Source: an uncultured Colwellia sp.
Lineage (GTDB): Bacteria > Pseudomonadota > Gammaproteobacteria > Enterobacterales > Alteromonadaceae
NCBI GenBank assembly: GCA_913061475.1
Contig: CAJXUN010000013.1
Coordinates: 1 to 64,000, forward strand
DNA: 64,000 nucleotides
Direction: 5' to 3'
In this document: positions 18,498-29,005 of the stretch, piece after piece
How the letters are laid out: each line of letters starts with the position of its first letter
How positions within the stretch are numbered: position 1 is the first letter of the stretch
Translations under genes and position numbers: made by a program
Notes under the pieces: model-generated
Database searches by the model: none
What the model was told of the DNA's origin: nothing
The model's input: only the letters and a program-made list of their open reading frames with translations

Positions 18498-21182
18498 ATG
18501 GCAAACGTAACAGTAGAACAACTTGCCAAAGAGATCGGTACACCGGTGGATCGTCTAGTTAGCCAATTGGCTGACTCAGGCGTGAATAAATCGGCAACCG
18601 ATTCTGTTTCGCAAGAAGAAAAAGAAGTACTACTTGACCACTTAAAAAAGCAACATGGTGATGACTCAACAGCTAGCCCAAGTAAAATGACGCTAAGCCG
18701 TAAGAAAAAATCTACATTAGTATTAGGTCATGGTAGCAAAGCTAAATCAGTGCAAGTAGAAGTACGTAAAAAGCGTACTTATGTAAAACGTAGTGAATTG
18801 GAAGAGCAGCAGCAAGCAGAAATTGAAGCTAAGGCTGCTGAAGAAGCGCGCATTCAAGCTGAAATTGACGCTAAAGCTAAAGCTGAAGCCGATGCTAAAG
18901 AAGCTGAAAACGCACGTGCAGCTGCAGCAGCAAAAGCTGAAGTACATGCAGAAGCTAAAGCCGAGGCAAAAGCAGAAGCAGAAGCTAAAGCGAAACAAGC
19001 GGCAATAGCTAAAGCGAAAAGTCTTGAAGAATCAGCAGCTAAGCCAGCACCTGCTGCTGAAACTGAGGATGCTAAAAAACTACGCTTGCAACAAGAAGCT
19101 GAGTTAACGGCTAAAGCAGAAGAAGAAGCTAAATTATCAGCTGAAGCGGCTCGTAAACTTGCTGAAGAAAACGAAGCCCGTTGGAAAGAGCAAGAAGCAG
19201 AACGTAAAGCGAAAGAAAAAGAAGTGGTACATTTAACTTCTTCGAAATACGCACAAGAAGCTGAAGATAAAAGTGATTCAGCGGATGAAAGTGGCCGTCG
19301 TCGTAAGAAGAAAAAGCCAGCCGGTCAAGACAGAAATAACCGTGGACGTAACGCAAGAGGCAAAGGCAAGTTAAGCTTATCTTCACCTCAAAGCTTGAAG
19401 CATGGTTTTACAAAACCTGTCGAAATTAAGCTTAATGAAGTGCGTATCGGTGAAACAATTTCAGTGGCAGAGCTAGCCAATAAAATGTCTGTTAAAGGCG
19501 CTGAAGTTGTCAAAGCTATGTTTAAAATGGGTGCTATGGCAACCATTAACCAAGTTATTGACCAAGAAACTGCCGCACTGGTTGCAGAAGAAATGGGTCG
19601 TGAAGTGGTACTTGTGAAAGAAAATGCCCTTGAAGAAGCGGTATTATCTGATCGTGGTCACTCAGGTGTTGAGATAACTCGTGCGCCTGTTGTTACTATC
19701 ATGGGCCATGTTGATCACGGTAAAACATCATTACTTGATCACATCCGTGAAGCGAAAGTTGCAGCTGGTGAAGCCGGTGGTATTACTCAGCATATTGGTG
19801 CTTATCACGTTGAAACGGGTCATGGTATGATCACTTTCCTTGATACTCCAGGCCATGCAGCGTTTACAGCTATGCGTTCACGTGGTGCTAAAGCAACTGA
19901 TATTGTTATCATTGTTGTTGCTGCAGATGATGGTGTAATGCCACAAACAATTGAAGCTATTCAGCATGCTAAAGCATCTGAAGCGCCAATTATCATCGCA
20001 GTTAACAAAATGGATAAAGAGGGTGCAGACCCTGATCGTGTTAAGAGTGAATTATCACAACACGATGTATTATCTGAAGAGTGGGGCGGCGACGTTCAAT
20101 TCTGTCACGTATCAGCTAAAACTGGCTTAGGTATCGACGAATTGCTTGACGCAATATTACTTCAATCTGAAGTATTAGAGCTTACCGCTGTTGTTGATAA
20201 AATGGCTAACGGTGTTGTTGTTGAATCTAAATTGGATAAAGGTCGTGGTCCAGTAGCGACCATACTTGTTCAAGAAGGTACATTGAACCAAGGTGATATC
20301 GTACTTTGTGGTTTAGAATACGGCCGCGTTCGTGCCATGCGTGATGAAAACGGCAATGCGATTCAATCTGCAGGCCCATCTATCCCAGTTGAAATCATTG
20401 GTTTAAGTGGCGTACCTCAATCAGGTGATGAAGCGACTGTTGTTAAAGATGAGAAAAAAGCGCGTGAAGTTGCGTTATTCCGTCAAGGTAAATTCCGTGA
20501 TGTGAAACTTGCTCGTCAGCAAAAGTCTAAACTTGAAAACATGTTTGCTAACATGGCAACAGGTGAAGTTTCAGAAGTGAATGTAGTACTTAAATCTGAT
20601 GTACAAGGTTCACTTGAAGCAATATCTGACTCTCTACTTAAGCTTTCTACTGATGAAGTTAAAGTTCGTATCATAGGTAGCGGCGTAGGTGCTATTACTG
20701 AAACTGATGCAACATTAGCGGCAGCGTCAAACGCAATCGTAGTTGGCTTTAACGTTCGTGCTGATGCAACTGCACGTAAAGTGATTGAAGCAGAAAAAAT
20801 TGATTTACGTTACTACAGCGTTATCTATGCCTTGATTGACGAAGTTAAATCAGCAATGAGCGGTATGCTTGCTCCTGAATTTAAACAAGAAATCATTGGC
20901 TTGGCACAAGTACGTGATGTCTTCAAATCACCAAAAATTGGCGCAATCGCTGGTTGTATGGTGACTGAAGGTATTATTAAACGTTCTGCACCTATTCGTG
21001 TATTACGTGAAAACGTGGTTATTTACGAAGGTGAGTTGGAATCTTTACGTCGCTTTAAAGATGACGTACAAGAAGTTCGTAACGGTACTGAATGTGGTAT
21101 TGGTGTTAAGAACTACAACGATGTACGTGTTGGTGATCAAATCGAAGTGTTTGAAACCGTAGAAATTCAACGTACCCTGTAA
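18498..21182 (+). CDS. infB: translation initiation factor IF-2
   Basis: 894 residues. It delivers initiator fMet-tRNA to the 30S subunit and promotes subunit joining with GTP hydrolysis. The N-terminal IF2N domain (about 1-50) is followed by a long Ala/Lys/Glu-rich coiled region (about 95-250), a basic linker, a second IF2N-like domain (about 310-375), then the G domain (G1 [21 protein letters not shown]) and C-terminal beta-barrel and C2 domains. The ATG is preceded by GGGAG. It follows nusA by 21 bases. Apparent reading frames in the Ala/Lys region on other frames are artefacts. Confidence 0.98.
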   Translation: MANVTVEQLAKEIGTPVDRLVSQLADSGVNKSATDSVSQEEKEVLLDHLKKQHGDDSTASPSKMTLSRKKKSTLVLGHGSKAKSVQVEVRKKRTYVKRSELEEQQQAEIEAKAAEEARIQAEIDAKAKAEADAKEAENARAAAAAKAEVHAEAKAEAKAEAEAKAKQAAIAKAKSLEESAAKPAPAAETEDAKKLRLQQEAELTAKAEEEAKLSAEAARKLAEENEARWKEQEAERKAKEKEVVHLTSSKYAQEAEDKSDSADESGRRRKKKKPAGQDRNNRGRNARGKGKLSLSSPQSLKHGFTKPVEIKLNEVRIGETISVAELANKMSVKGAEVVKAMFKMGAMATINQVIDQETAALVAEEMGREVVLVKENALEEAVLSDRGHSGVEITRAPVVTIMGHVDHGKTSLLDHIREAKVAAGEAGGITQHIGAYHVETGHGMITFLDTPGHAAFTAMRSRGAKATDIVIIVVAADDGVMPQTIEAIQHAKASEAPIIIAVNKMDKEGADPDRVKSELSQHDVLSEEWGGDVQFCHVSAKTGLGIDELLDAILLQSEVLELTAVVDKMANGVVVESKLDKGRGPVATILVQEGTLNQGDIVLCGLEYGRVRAMRDENGNAIQSAGPSIPVEIIGLSGVPQSGDEATVVKDEKKAREVALFRQGKFRDVKLARQQKSKLENMFANMATGEVSEVNVVLKSDVQGSLEAISDSLLKLSTDEVKVRIIGSGVGAITETDATLAAASNAIVVGFNVRADATARKVIEAEKIDLRYYSVIYALIDEVKSAMSGMLAPEFKQEIIGLAQVRDVFKSPKIGAIAGCMVTEGIIKRSAPIRVLRENVVIYEGELESLRRFKDDVQEVRNGTECGIGVKNYNDVRVGDQIEVFETVEIQRTL

Positions 21183-21218
21183 CTTTATATTATTGCTAAT
21201 TTCAATTATAGCTTTGTT

Positions 21219-21254
21219 GGAAGTACTCATTGACGTTCGTCAACTCCGTGCTTC
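21219..21254 (+). repeat. infB-rbfA intergenic stem-loop
   Basis: GGAAGTAC (21219-21226) pairs with GTGCTTCC (21247-21254), with one G-T wobble. Inside, TTGAC and GTCAA pair around GTTC (21230-21243). It has no T-run, so it looks like an RNA-processing or stabilising hairpin within the operon message rather than a terminator. Confidence 0.55.
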
Positions 21255-21316
21255 CGCCTCGCTTTAATGGTAATTAGCTTCAATCTAAAGTAACAGTTAT
21301 TACAGAAAATTATAAA

Positions 21317-21340
21317 ATGGGGGCTTGGCCTCCATTTTTT
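21317..21340 (+). terminator. terminator-like hairpin before rbfA
   Basis: ATGGGGGC (21317-21324) pairs with GCCTCCAT (21328-21335) around TTG, with one G-T wobble, and is followed by five T residues. It has rho-independent form but sits inside the infB-rbfA gap, so it probably attenuates or partly terminates the operon. Confidence 0.6.
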
Positions 21341-21397
21341 GCTATAAAATTTATCTCACTTATTAATAGTTTTATAGCGTTATTAGGAGTAGCCATC

Positions 21398-21820
21398 ATG
21401 GCAAGAGAATTTGCTCGTACCGATCGAGTTGCACAAGAAATTCAAAAAGAAATCGCGATGATTATTCAACGCGAAGTTAAAGACCCGCGCTTAGGCATGG
21501 TAACGGTTAATGCCGTAGAAATTACTCGTGACTTAGCGTATGCAAAAATATTTGTGACTTTCTTTACCTTAGAAGGTCAAAATGTTGATGTTTCAATCGA
21601 GGTTTTAAATGAAGCGGCGAGTTATATTCGTACATTATTAGCCAAACGTATTAAAGCGCGCATTATGCCAGAGCTTAGATTTATCTACGATAGCTCGATG
21701 GTAGAGGGTGTTCGTATGGGCAATTTAGTCGATAAAGCGGTTGCCCAAGACGTTAAGAACCATGAAGGCGAAATAAGCGAAACTGAAGCTGACGCTGAAG
21801 AAAAACCAGAGAGTGAATAA
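21398..21820 (+). CDS. rbfA: 30S ribosome-binding factor RbfA
   Basis: A 140-residue cold-adaptation and 30S maturation factor with a KH-like fold. It begins [17 protein letters not shown] and contains [10 protein letters not shown] and MPELRFIYD, all family-typical, with an acidic C-terminal tail. The ATG at 21398 has AGGAG upstream; the longer open frame from 21317 crosses the terminator-like hairpin and is not the gene. truB follows after two bases. Confidence 0.96.
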   Translation: MAREFARTDRVAQEIQKEIAMIIQREVKDPRLGMVTVNAVEITRDLAYAKIFVTFFTLEGQNVDVSIEVLNEAASYIRTLLAKRIKARIMPELRFIYDSSMVEGVRMGNLVDKAVAQDVKNHEGEISETEADAEEKPESE

Positions 21821-21822
21821 CG

Positions 21823-22779
21823 ATGGCTAAGAAAAGAAAAGGTCGTGCTATTAACGGCGTTTTACTGCTTGATAAACCATACGATATGTCGTCAAACAGT
21901 GCTTTACAGAAAGTTAAGCGTATTTACTTTGCGCAAAAAGCGGGTCACACCGGTGCTTTAGATCCATTAGCTACCGGTATGTTACCGATATGCTTAGGCG
22001 AAGGTACTAAGTTTTCGCAGTTTTTACTCGACACTGATAAAACTTACCAAGTAACAGCTAAGCTAGGTGTACGTACTACGACTAGTGATATTGATGGCGA
22101 GGTTGTTAGTGAAAGGCCTGTTGATGTTAGTGCTGAGCAATTGGCAATTGCATTAGATTCATTTCGCGGTGTGACAAAACAAGTTCCATCAATGTACTCA
22201 GCGTTAAAGTATCAAGGACAGCCGCTTTACAAGTATGCGCGTGAAGGTATTGAAGTGCCGAGAGAGTCTCGTGATATTACGGTTTTTCGCCTCGATTTAC
22301 TGCGTTTTGAAGGTGATGAAGTTGATTTAGATATTCATGTATCTAAAGGTACTTATATTCGCACTATTATCGATGATTTAGGTGAGTTACTTGGCTGCGG
22401 TGCCCATGTTGCTCAATTGCATCGCAGTGCGGTAGGTAATTACCCAACTGAACGCATGGTCAGCATGGCGCAATTAGAAGCTTTACTTGCACAAGCAGAA
22501 AGCGAAGAGCTTGCACCATCAGTTTATTTAGATCCGTTACTGTTACCTATGACAACTGCATGTGACGGCATCCCCGTGGTTTTTGTTGATGATATGTCAG
22601 CCAACTTTTTACGCCATGGTAACCCAGTACAATGCTCGGGCGCACCGAGTGAAGGCTTAGTGCAAGTGTTTGTTGGTGATGATGTTGATACCGGTGAGTT
22701 TATTGGTGTTGGACACATTGATGACGATGGTTTAGTTGCCCCGAAAAGAATTACCGTCATAGCAACAGAAAATAATTAG
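21823..22779 (+). CDS. truB: tRNA pseudouridine(55) synthase TruB
   Basis: A 318-residue enzyme that converts U55 in the T-loop of tRNAs to pseudouridine. The catalytic motif [14 protein letters not shown] (Asp near residue 47) and [13 protein letters not shown] are intact, and a PUA-like C-terminal domain is present. It starts two bases after rbfA and is the last gene of the operon, followed by a terminator. rpsO, its usual neighbour, is 5 kb away here. Confidence 0.97.
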   Translation: MAKKRKGRAINGVLLLDKPYDMSSNSALQKVKRIYFAQKAGHTGALDPLATGMLPICLGEGTKFSQFLLDTDKTYQVTAKLGVRTTTSDIDGEVVSERPVDVSAEQLAIALDSFRGVTKQVPSMYSALKYQGQPLYKYAREGIEVPRESRDITVFRLDLLRFEGDEVDLDIHVSKGTYIRTIIDDLGELLGCGAHVAQLHRSAVGNYPTERMVSMAQLEALLAQAESEELAPSVYLDPLLLPMTTACDGIPVVFVDDMSANFLRHGNPVQCSGAPSEGLVQVFVGDDVDTGEFIGVGHIDDDGLVAPKRITVIATENN

Positions 22780-22789
22780 TTATACTTTA

Positions 22790-22812
22790 TATACCCAAGG
22801 TACTTGGGCATA
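22790..22812. repeat. short palindromic repeat TATACCCAAG/CTTGGGCATA
   Basis: A near-perfect palindrome whose arms (CCCAAG/CTTGGG) flank GTA, just after truB. It shares TATACCCAA with the ends of the inverted-repeat elements at 32.9-33.6 kb and with a half-copy near 35303, so it may be a small dispersed REP-like unit. Confidence 0.5.
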
Positions 22813-22857
22813 AACGGTCTTTAAGCTTTAACACTAATGGCTTTAAGGCCGTTTTTT
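22813..22857 (+). terminator. terminator of the rimP-truB operon
   Basis: AACGGTCTTTAAGC pairs with GCTTTAAGGCCGTT (one mismatch, one wobble) around a loop of about 11 bases, followed by six T residues. It lies 34 bases past the truB stop. Confidence 0.85.
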
Positions 22858-22948
22858 CTCTCGCTATCCTCGCTATCCAAATATGTCATGTTGGGTTTGG
22901 CTTGGTTCGGCAAACTTCCTATCAAAAGAAGTGATTTAGTAACAAGCT

Positions 22949-25195
22949 TTAAATCGTCTTAAACATATCATCGTATTGATTTAACCAAAGCATTGGCCAT
23001 GCTTTGATCGATATATCTTCAATTTGTTCGTTGGCCGCTTTTCGTTGATTATTCAAGAGTAAATGCTTTGCTTTAATATATTGAATACTGGGTATGTCGC
23101 CGGTGTTTAATGGCAGTTGAGCTAATGCGTCATTTAGTTTTTTCAATGCTTGCAGTTTTTTTATCTCATTACCTTGTTCTTGGTAGCAATAGGCCATATT
23201 AGCGGCATGTGATAAACCTACTGAAAAATCAGCTATGGTGCTATGAAAATGAACATTGTCACGCTCAAGTAACTCATATAACCCAATTGATTGATTGCAG
23301 TCACCCATGTAATAGTGACTCAATGCCAATATTTTTATCAAATCATGGTTATTTTGCTTTTGTTGATATTTTAATTCAAGTTGCTGATGTAATTTTTGCC
23401 CTTGTTGCCTGCCCCACATTAGCAGAAATTGAGTGCGTAAATTTACATACTCTGCTTTACTTGAATTACTTAATTTTCCCCAAAAAATTAGTGCATTACC
23501 GAACTCGCCTTGCGCTAGGTAATATTTTGCCCAATAACTATTTAAATAGTTGTTGTCGCTGTTAACCGGGTTATTTGTTGCTAATGTTAATAAGTTTTTG
23601 CTGGCGACAAAATTTTCTTTAATAAGATAAATATCAACGAAACCTAATTGGCAGGTAAGGTAGTTAGGAAATAGGCGCAAACAATGCTGATATTGCTTTT
23701 CGGCATCGTCGATTTTACTCAAATTTACTAATGTATCAGCGAGCGCAAAATGCGTGATATTGGACAACGGATTTATCGATAACGCATAAGAAAATTGTTC
23801 GTAGGCTTCGGAGTATCGAGATGATAACCACAACATAAAACCATAATTGTGTCTTGCTATACGTAAGTTTTGGTTAATAGATATCGCTTTTCTATATTCA
23901 TTCTCTGCAGCATTGATATCTCCGTTGTAGGTATAATATAAGGCTTTTGCCGTATGTCCTTCAGGTAAGTCCGGGCTTAATGCTAAAGATCGGTTAATAG
24001 CAATGAGCGCTTTTTGATTTACGCTTGCTAATGGAATGTTTTGATATTGGTGCAGTAGTAAGTAATTCATACCGACTGCAGCATAAGCAAGGGCGTAGTT
24101 TGGTGAAATGTCGATAGCTTCTTGATATAAGGTTAATGCGCGACTATAGCCTTCATCGGTGCCTAGTGCCGCGTAAGATTGTGCGGTTAGGAATAAGCTT
24201 AAAGCTTGTTCATTATTGGGATGTATACGTCCATTTTCAGGTAAACCTCCAGATAATCCCATGGTTAATGAATGAGTAATGGCTAGGCTAATATTTTTTT
24301 GTATTTCAAATAATGAATTTTCGCCAACATCAAAGGTTTTAGACCATAACTGAGTGTTATTATTGCTTTGTATAAGTTGTACTGTTACTCGTTTCACACT
24401 ATTGTCTGTGCGAACAGAACCCTCTAACACATAAGTAACTCCTAACTTTTCGCCGATAGCTTTTATGTCTATCGCTTTACCTCTAAATTGGAAAGAAGAA
24501 GTGCGGGCAATTACTTTTAACTTAGGCACATCAGTTAAGCGATGAATTATTTCTTCAGCCAAGCCATTGGCAAAATGAAAGCTATTAATATTGTTATCAA
24601 ACACTTCAAAAGGCAGAACAGCAATTGAAGGCGCTAGCCGTTTTGGTTCCTGAAATGAAAAATATTTAAAAGATAGGTAAATCAAAATCAATACAATGCT
24701 AGAGCTAACCATTAAAATTGCAAAGCGGGGTAAACGTTTTTTTGTATTTACGCGTGATTTGACTACTGGCGTTGCTATTAAAGCGTCATCAGGAGAAACT
24801 TTATAGGAAGTAATTGTTTGAGAGGTTTGCGATGTCGAGTTATTTATTTCAATACTAAATTGTGAAGACGCTTGCCAAATAACTTCAGGAACCAAACGAT
24901 AACCAAGTTTAGAACGAGTTTCTATAATCGCTCGTTTACCTCGTTTGTCTTGTAGTTTATGTCTGAGTGTTGAGATTAAGGTATTTAACGCGTATTCCGT
25001 TACGACAACGCCAGGCCAAACTTGATTGAATAATTGTTCTCTACTGACTAAATTACCATTGGCTTTAGCAAGCACATATAACAAAGCCATCGCCTTTGGT
25101 TCAAGGTGATGTTGTTTACCGTTTTTATCAGAGATCACACCTTCAGTAGGAGAAACTTCCCACCCATCAATGATGAAATTATCATTTATGACCAT
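22949..25195 (-). CDS. CadC-type membrane regulator with TolB-like and TPR domains
   Basis: 748 residues. The N-terminal winged helix (about 8-105; LEPKAMALLYVLAKANG, VSREQLFNQVWPG, LRHKLQDKRG, ETRSKLGYRL) is an OmpR/PhoB-type DNA-binding domain as in CadC and ToxR. A single membrane helix (about 158-178) is followed by a periplasmic TolB/FlgO-like domain (about 192-320) and a long series of TPR helices to the end. It is a one-component regulator sensing outside the cytoplasm; the signal is unknown. It is divergent from the PKD lipoprotein gene across 275 AT-rich bases, so that gene is a possible target (inference). Inserted between truB and rpsO. Confidence 0.82.
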   Translation of the reverse strand: MVINDNFIIDGWEVSPTEGVISDKNGKQHHLEPKAMALLYVLAKANGNLVSREQLFNQVWPGVVVTEYALNTLISTLRHKLQDKRGKRAIIETRSKLGYRLVPEVIWQASSQFSIEINNSTSQTSQTITSYKVSPDDALIATPVVKSRVNTKKRLPRFAILMVSSSIVLILIYLSFKYFSFQEPKRLAPSIAVLPFEVFDNNINSFHFANGLAEEIIHRLTDVPKLKVIARTSSFQFRGKAIDIKAIGEKLGVTYVLEGSVRTDNSVKRVTVQLIQSNNNTQLWSKTFDVGENSLFEIQKNISLAITHSLTMGLSGGLPENGRIHPNNEQALSLFLTAQSYAALGTDEGYSRALTLYQEAIDISPNYALAYAAVGMNYLLLHQYQNIPLASVNQKALIAINRSLALSPDLPEGHTAKALYYTYNGDINAAENEYRKAISINQNLRIARHNYGFMLWLSSRYSEAYEQFSYALSINPLSNITHFALADTLVNLSKIDDAEKQYQHCLRLFPNYLTCQLGFVDIYLIKENFVASKNLLTLATNNPVNSDNNYLNSYWAKYYLAQGEFGNALIFWGKLSNSSKAEYVNLRTQFLLMWGRQQGQKLHQQLELKYQQKQNNHDLIKILALSHYYMGDCNQSIGLYELLERDNVHFHSTIADFSVGLSHAANMAYCYQEQGNEIKKLQALKKLNDALAQLPLNTGDIPSIQYIKAKHLLLNNQRKAANEQIEDISIKAWPMLWLNQYDDMFKTI

Positions 25196-25470
25196 ATTTT
25201 ATCAAATATCCAATTGTCTTCTGACTTCATTTGCTTTACTGAGCGAGAGCTTAACTGCTTGTTTTTAATGGCCAACCACTTAAAGTGTAGTCTTATATTT
25301 TCCTTATATAAAAATCATATTAATTTAATAATATTATCAATGAGATGCGATATATTTTATCTTCGGATAATTGTTGCGATTCAGTAGGTTTTATGAACTG
25401 TTAGCGGTTTTGTCTTTCGGTAATAACGAAAGGTAATAACGAAATTTAAATCGTTTTTAAGGAAGAAAAA

Positions 25471-27579
25471 ATGCGTATATTTAGTAAAGAAAACACAGGG
25501 ATAAAGTCGTTAAAATTATCCACATGGTCTATCACAATAATGTTAACTTTGTTACTTACAGGTTGCCCTTGGTTTGATGGTAAGAGTAACAAGGGTGATG
25601 ACGAAGAGGTTGAGCAAACTCAAGTCATCATTACGGCACCATCGGCCGTTTTTTCAATTTCAGCAGTGTCGGGACAAGCGCCTTTAACTGTTACTTTTAC
25701 CGACAATTCACTAAATGGCTCGGCCAATATTACTGCATGGCAGTGGGATTTTGGCGACGGAGGTACAAGCTCAATCCAAAATCCGGATCATATATATGAA
25801 ATGGCTGGTACTTACGATATCAGTTTAATGGTAAATTCTGCTGATGGCAGCGATAGTACAACGATGTTAGCAGCCATAGCCGTAGCGCCAGCAGATACTG
25901 AAATTATTGTCACAGTCGTTGATTCTAGAGGCGTTGCTCTTGAGGGAGTTACCGCAACATCAGAAACATTCACCATTGAATCTCAATCATATAATGAGTT
26001 AAAGCAGTTATCGATTACCGTTCCTCGCTCAGAGTCACAGGGGGTATTTCGGTTATCCAAAGCAGGTTATACCGATAACTTAGTTTATACCGAACACACC
26101 AATTTTTCTAAAGTGGTGTCAGCGACTTTGCTTAAGCGCACACCCGCTATAGAGTTTAATGGCTTTTTCGGAGGGGAAATCATAGGAATTGATGGTGCAT
26201 CGGTAACTATTTTGCCAGAGTCACTTGTTAAGCCTGATGGCTCAGTTGTTACCGGTACGGTTGAGTTATATATGACGCCTGTTGATACCAGTGACCCCAT
26301 CAAATCAAAAGCATTTCCAGGCAGTTTTTATGGCTTGCCAGATGCAGATCAAATACCTGTAGGAGAAGATCCACAACAACAACTGTTTTCATATGGTGTC
26401 GTGGAATATGCTTTTTTCGCTGACGGAGAAGAGCTACAGCTAAGAGAAGGCATGCAAGCAGAATTGCAACTGCCGTTATACACCACTAAAAATATTTATG
26501 AGGAAGATTTGGTAATAGGTGGAATTATACCTCTTTGGATCTTAAATGAAACTACGGGTATATGGGAGCAACAAGGTGAGGGTACTATTATCGCCAATCC
26601 AATCGCGGAATCTGGTTTTTCATTAAAAGCCACCACTTCACATTTTACATGGTTTAATACTGATTCATGGGCAAATTCTCTCAGCGGTTCAGGTAATGGA
26701 AATGCAGCAATAGAGCCTTGTACAATGTCGGTTAATATTGAAGGGCTTACTTTTGGAGAGAATTTCGAATTTAAACTTACAAATGGCTTTCTTAGCGGAC
26801 CTATTTCTAGCTTATCATCCTCTATGACTTTTAATAATGATCCGATAAATGCTAGGGTGCCTGGAGGGGCATTAATAACTGTATCGCTAATTAGAGGTGA
26901 TCAAAGGGTTAGTAGGAATGTCGCATGTTTTGCTTCTGAAATGTCATTCACGATGACTATGCCAGAGATTGCTCCTGAATTTGGAGACTGGGCTGTCAGA
27001 GTAGTCCCTGTTTTTTCAAGAGAATCACCAGACTCTCTTTATGAGATCACAGAAAATGAGCTGCTTATCGGTGGAACTTTCTACGGTGACGATGCTGTTG
27101 AAGTACAATCGAACCTTATCGGTGCCGAGATTTTAACCTTACCTCAGCAACAATATTTTACAGCTAGTTTTACGCCCGAAGATGAAAATCCAACAACTGT
27201 TACCGCTACGCTGTCAAATAGCATTGACAGAACTCAAAGAGTTGACGTTGCTGAATATGTCAGCTCTCATTCACCATTACTTGAATACTTTTACGTTCAA
27301 CCTACTACTGATTTTAGTTTGAAATACTTTTGGCAAGTAAAAGGTGCGGATAAGGCCAGTATTTCTTATTTAGGTGAAGATGCAAATAATATTGAACCTG
27401 CTTTTGTCTTCTACATTGAAAATATGGAGGAAGGATCTTTTAAAAATGGTCAGCTGTTCGGCAAGACCGGTTTTTTGAAAATAGAGATAGAAAATCAATA
27501 TGGGATCACGGTAAAAATAGCAAGGCTAGCTGAACTGTTTTGTTTCCCAGGGTCTGAACATCCTAATTGCTTATTGTAA
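25471..27579 (+). CDS. PKD-domain surface lipoprotein
   Basis: 702 residues. A hydrophobic signal ends in the lipobox LLLTGCPW (Cys32). After a short acidic linker comes a PKD domain (about 53-140; ITAWQWDFGDGGTSS and a HxYEMAGTYDISL segment), then a beta-rich carboxypeptidase-regulatory-like fold (about 145-220), and about 450 residues of unrecognised beta-rich sequence with many acidic and aromatic residues. PKD domains usually mediate protein or polysaccharide contact outside the cell. No enzyme motif is visible. An AAGGAAG ribosome site precedes the ATG. It may be regulated by the divergent CadC-like gene. Calcium binding or adhesion is a guess. Confidence 0.72.
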   Translation: MRIFSKENTGIKSLKLSTWSITIMLTLLLTGCPWFDGKSNKGDDEEVEQTQVIITAPSAVFSISAVSGQAPLTVTFTDNSLNGSANITAWQWDFGDGGTSSIQNPDHIYEMAGTYDISLMVNSADGSDSTTMLAAIAVAPADTEIIVTVVDSRGVALEGVTATSETFTIESQSYNELKQLSITVPRSESQGVFRLSKAGYTDNLVYTEHTNFSKVVSATLLKRTPAIEFNGFFGGEIIGIDGASVTILPESLVKPDGSVVTGTVELYMTPVDTSDPIKSKAFPGSFYGLPDADQIPVGEDPQQQLFSYGVVEYAFFADGEELQLREGMQAELQLPLYTTKNIYEEDLVIGGIIPLWILNETTGIWEQQGEGTIIANPIAESGFSLKATTSHFTWFNTDSWANSLSGSGNGNAAIEPCTMSVNIEGLTFGENFEFKLTNGFLSGPISSLSSSMTFNNDPINARVPGGALITVSLIRGDQRVSRNVACFASEMSFTMTMPEIAPEFGDWAVRVVPVFSRESPDSLYEITENELLIGGTFYGDDAVEVQSNLIGAEILTLPQQQYFTASFTPEDENPTTVTATLSNSIDRTQRVDVAEYVSSHSPLLEYFYVQPTTDFSLKYFWQVKGADKASISYLGEDANNIEPAFVFYIENMEEGSFKNGQLFGKTGFLKIEIENQYGITVKIARLAELFCFPGSEHPNCLL

Positions 27580-27727
27580 AATCAAGAAATGTTTAGCCGT
27601 ATGATGAAAAAAAGATGTACTTAAATCATGCGGCGATATTAAGCCAAAAGGGTGTGGGAATGAGCTATTCCTGTTCTACTATATGAAACATATTGATTTA
27701 GGGCGTTGATATTTTATCGGTAAATTA

Positions 27728-27755
27728 TTGCTATTTTTTATTGTGCTGATAGAAT
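27728..27755 (+). promoter_or_regulatory. probable rpsO promoter
   Basis: TTGCTA (27728-27733) and TAGAAT (27750-27755) are 16 bases apart, placing transcription start near 27762, about 70 bases before rpsO. This independent promoter fits rpsO having lost its usual operon neighbours. Confidence 0.55.
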
Positions 27756-27834
27756 ACGCGCTCTTTAGAACGTCTTGCTGATTTAGTGTTCGGCTCGACG
27801 CGATTATTAAAACACTAAAATTAAGGTAAATATT

Positions 27835-28104
27835 ATGTCTTTAAACGCTGCTGAAAAAGCTGCTATCGTTGCAGAATATGCACAAGCTGAAGGTGATACT
27901 GGTTCTCCAGAAGTACAAGTTGCTTTGTTAACTACACAAATCAACCATTTACAAGGTCACTTCAAAGAGCACATCCATGATCACCATTCACGTCGTGGTT
28001 TATTACGCATGGTAAGCCAACGTCGTAAATTACTTGATTACTTAAAAGGCAAAAACGTTACACGTTATACTGCTTTGATCGGTAAATTAGGTCTACGTCG
28101 TTAA
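27835..28104 (+). CDS. rpsO: 30S ribosomal protein S15
   Basis: An 89-residue ribosomal protein that binds the central domain of 16S rRNA. The family core is intact ([38 protein letters not shown]) and the length is standard. An AAGGT ribosome site precedes the ATG. It stands alone: truB is 5 kb upstream and pnp 10.8 kb downstream, unlike the usual truB-rpsO-pnp order. It has its own promoter and terminator. Confidence 0.98.
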   Translation: MSLNAAEKAAIVAEYAQAEGDTGSPEVQVALLTTQINHLQGHFKEHIHDHHSRRGLLRMVSQRRKLLDYLKGKNVTRYTALIGKLGLRR

Positions 28105-28137
28105 GACAAGCTTTATTAAATAAAAGCAAAGATTTTC

Positions 28138-28164
28138 AAAAGGAGCCCATCGGCTCCTTTTTTT
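28138..28164 (+). terminator. rpsO terminator
   Basis: AAAAGGAGCC pairs with GGCTCCTTTT around CATC, followed by further T residues. It begins 34 bases after the rpsO stop. Confidence 0.92.
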
Positions 28165-28420
28165 CTAGATGATTTTAACTCACGGACATTAATGCTATTG
28201 CTACTTGAGCTCAATTTTGAGTGATCTGAATGCTAAAAGTTGATTATGGGTCTTCTGTGTTAAAAACTGGTAATGTAATAATACATCAATACTATCGCGA
28301 AATGCTGCTTCATGCAGTGATTAGCAAGGCTTTTAAATAAGTGTTGATTGAAGAAAATGGTAATTTCCTTATCAAAACGATATTTATTTTCCTCGTTAAA
28401 ATTCGTCTAAAGGAAGCTTC
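28165..28420. other. intergenic, nothing specific seen
   Basis: AT-rich DNA between the rpsO terminator and the DedA-like gene. It should contain that gene's promoter, but no clear consensus is visible. Confidence 0.4.
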
Positions 28421-29005
28421 TTGATTATTCAGAATAAAATTAAAAAAAAGACCAAAAAATTCATTGACTCTAAGCATATGCTAACGGGTATTACGACTGC
28501 CTCTTTTCTAGAATCCACTGTCGTGCCAATTCCATTAGAAGCAGTATTAATTCCATTAATGCAAGCTCGTCGTGAAAAGCTATGGCTTATTGCGCTAATG
28601 GCGACCTTAGGTTGTATCATCGGTGCTTTATTTGGTTATGCGCTCGGTTACTATTTATTTGATGCCGTTGGTGATTGGATTATTGGTACATTTTCAAACC
28701 CAGAGCAATTTGACGCTATTAAACAGAAAATTCACGACCAAGGCTTCTGGTTTGTCATCACGTTAGGTATTGTGCCTATACCCTTTCAAATCGCGATGCT
28801 TGCTGCTGGCGCGACTAAATATTCACTAACCCTGTTTTTAATTGCCGCTACTATTGCGCGCGCTATTCGTTATTTTGGTTTAGCGGTTATCGTCTATTAT
28901 GCGGGTGACAAAGCTGAGCGCATGGTCCGTAAACATAAAAGTAAAGCAATGATTATTATTACTGTCATGGCGCTATTGGTATGGGGTGTTGGTTTTTTTC
29001 TTTAG
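28421..29005 (+). CDS. DedA/VTT-domain membrane protein (YqaA-like)
   Basis: A 194-residue integral membrane protein of the DedA/VTT (SNARE-associated) superfamily, whose members are proposed lipid scramblases or transporters affecting envelope integrity. Features: a basic N-terminus, about five membrane segments, the re-entrant motif ESTVVPIPLEAVLIP (about 27-41) and the second half-motif GIVPIPFQIAMLAAG (about 117-131). The start is a TTG at 28421 with AGGA about 8 bases upstream; the next in-frame ATG is inside the conserved part. It is first in the accessory segment between rpsO and pnp. Substrate unknown. Confidence 0.8.
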   Translation: MIIQNKIKKKTKKFIDSKHMLTGITTASFLESTVVPIPLEAVLIPLMQARREKLWLIALMATLGCIIGALFGYALGYYLFDAVGDWIIGTFSNPEQFDAIKQKIHDQGFWFVITLGIVPIPFQIAMLAAGATKYSLTLFLIAATIARAIRYFGLAVIVYYAGDKAERMVRKHKSKAMIIITVMALLVWGVGFFL

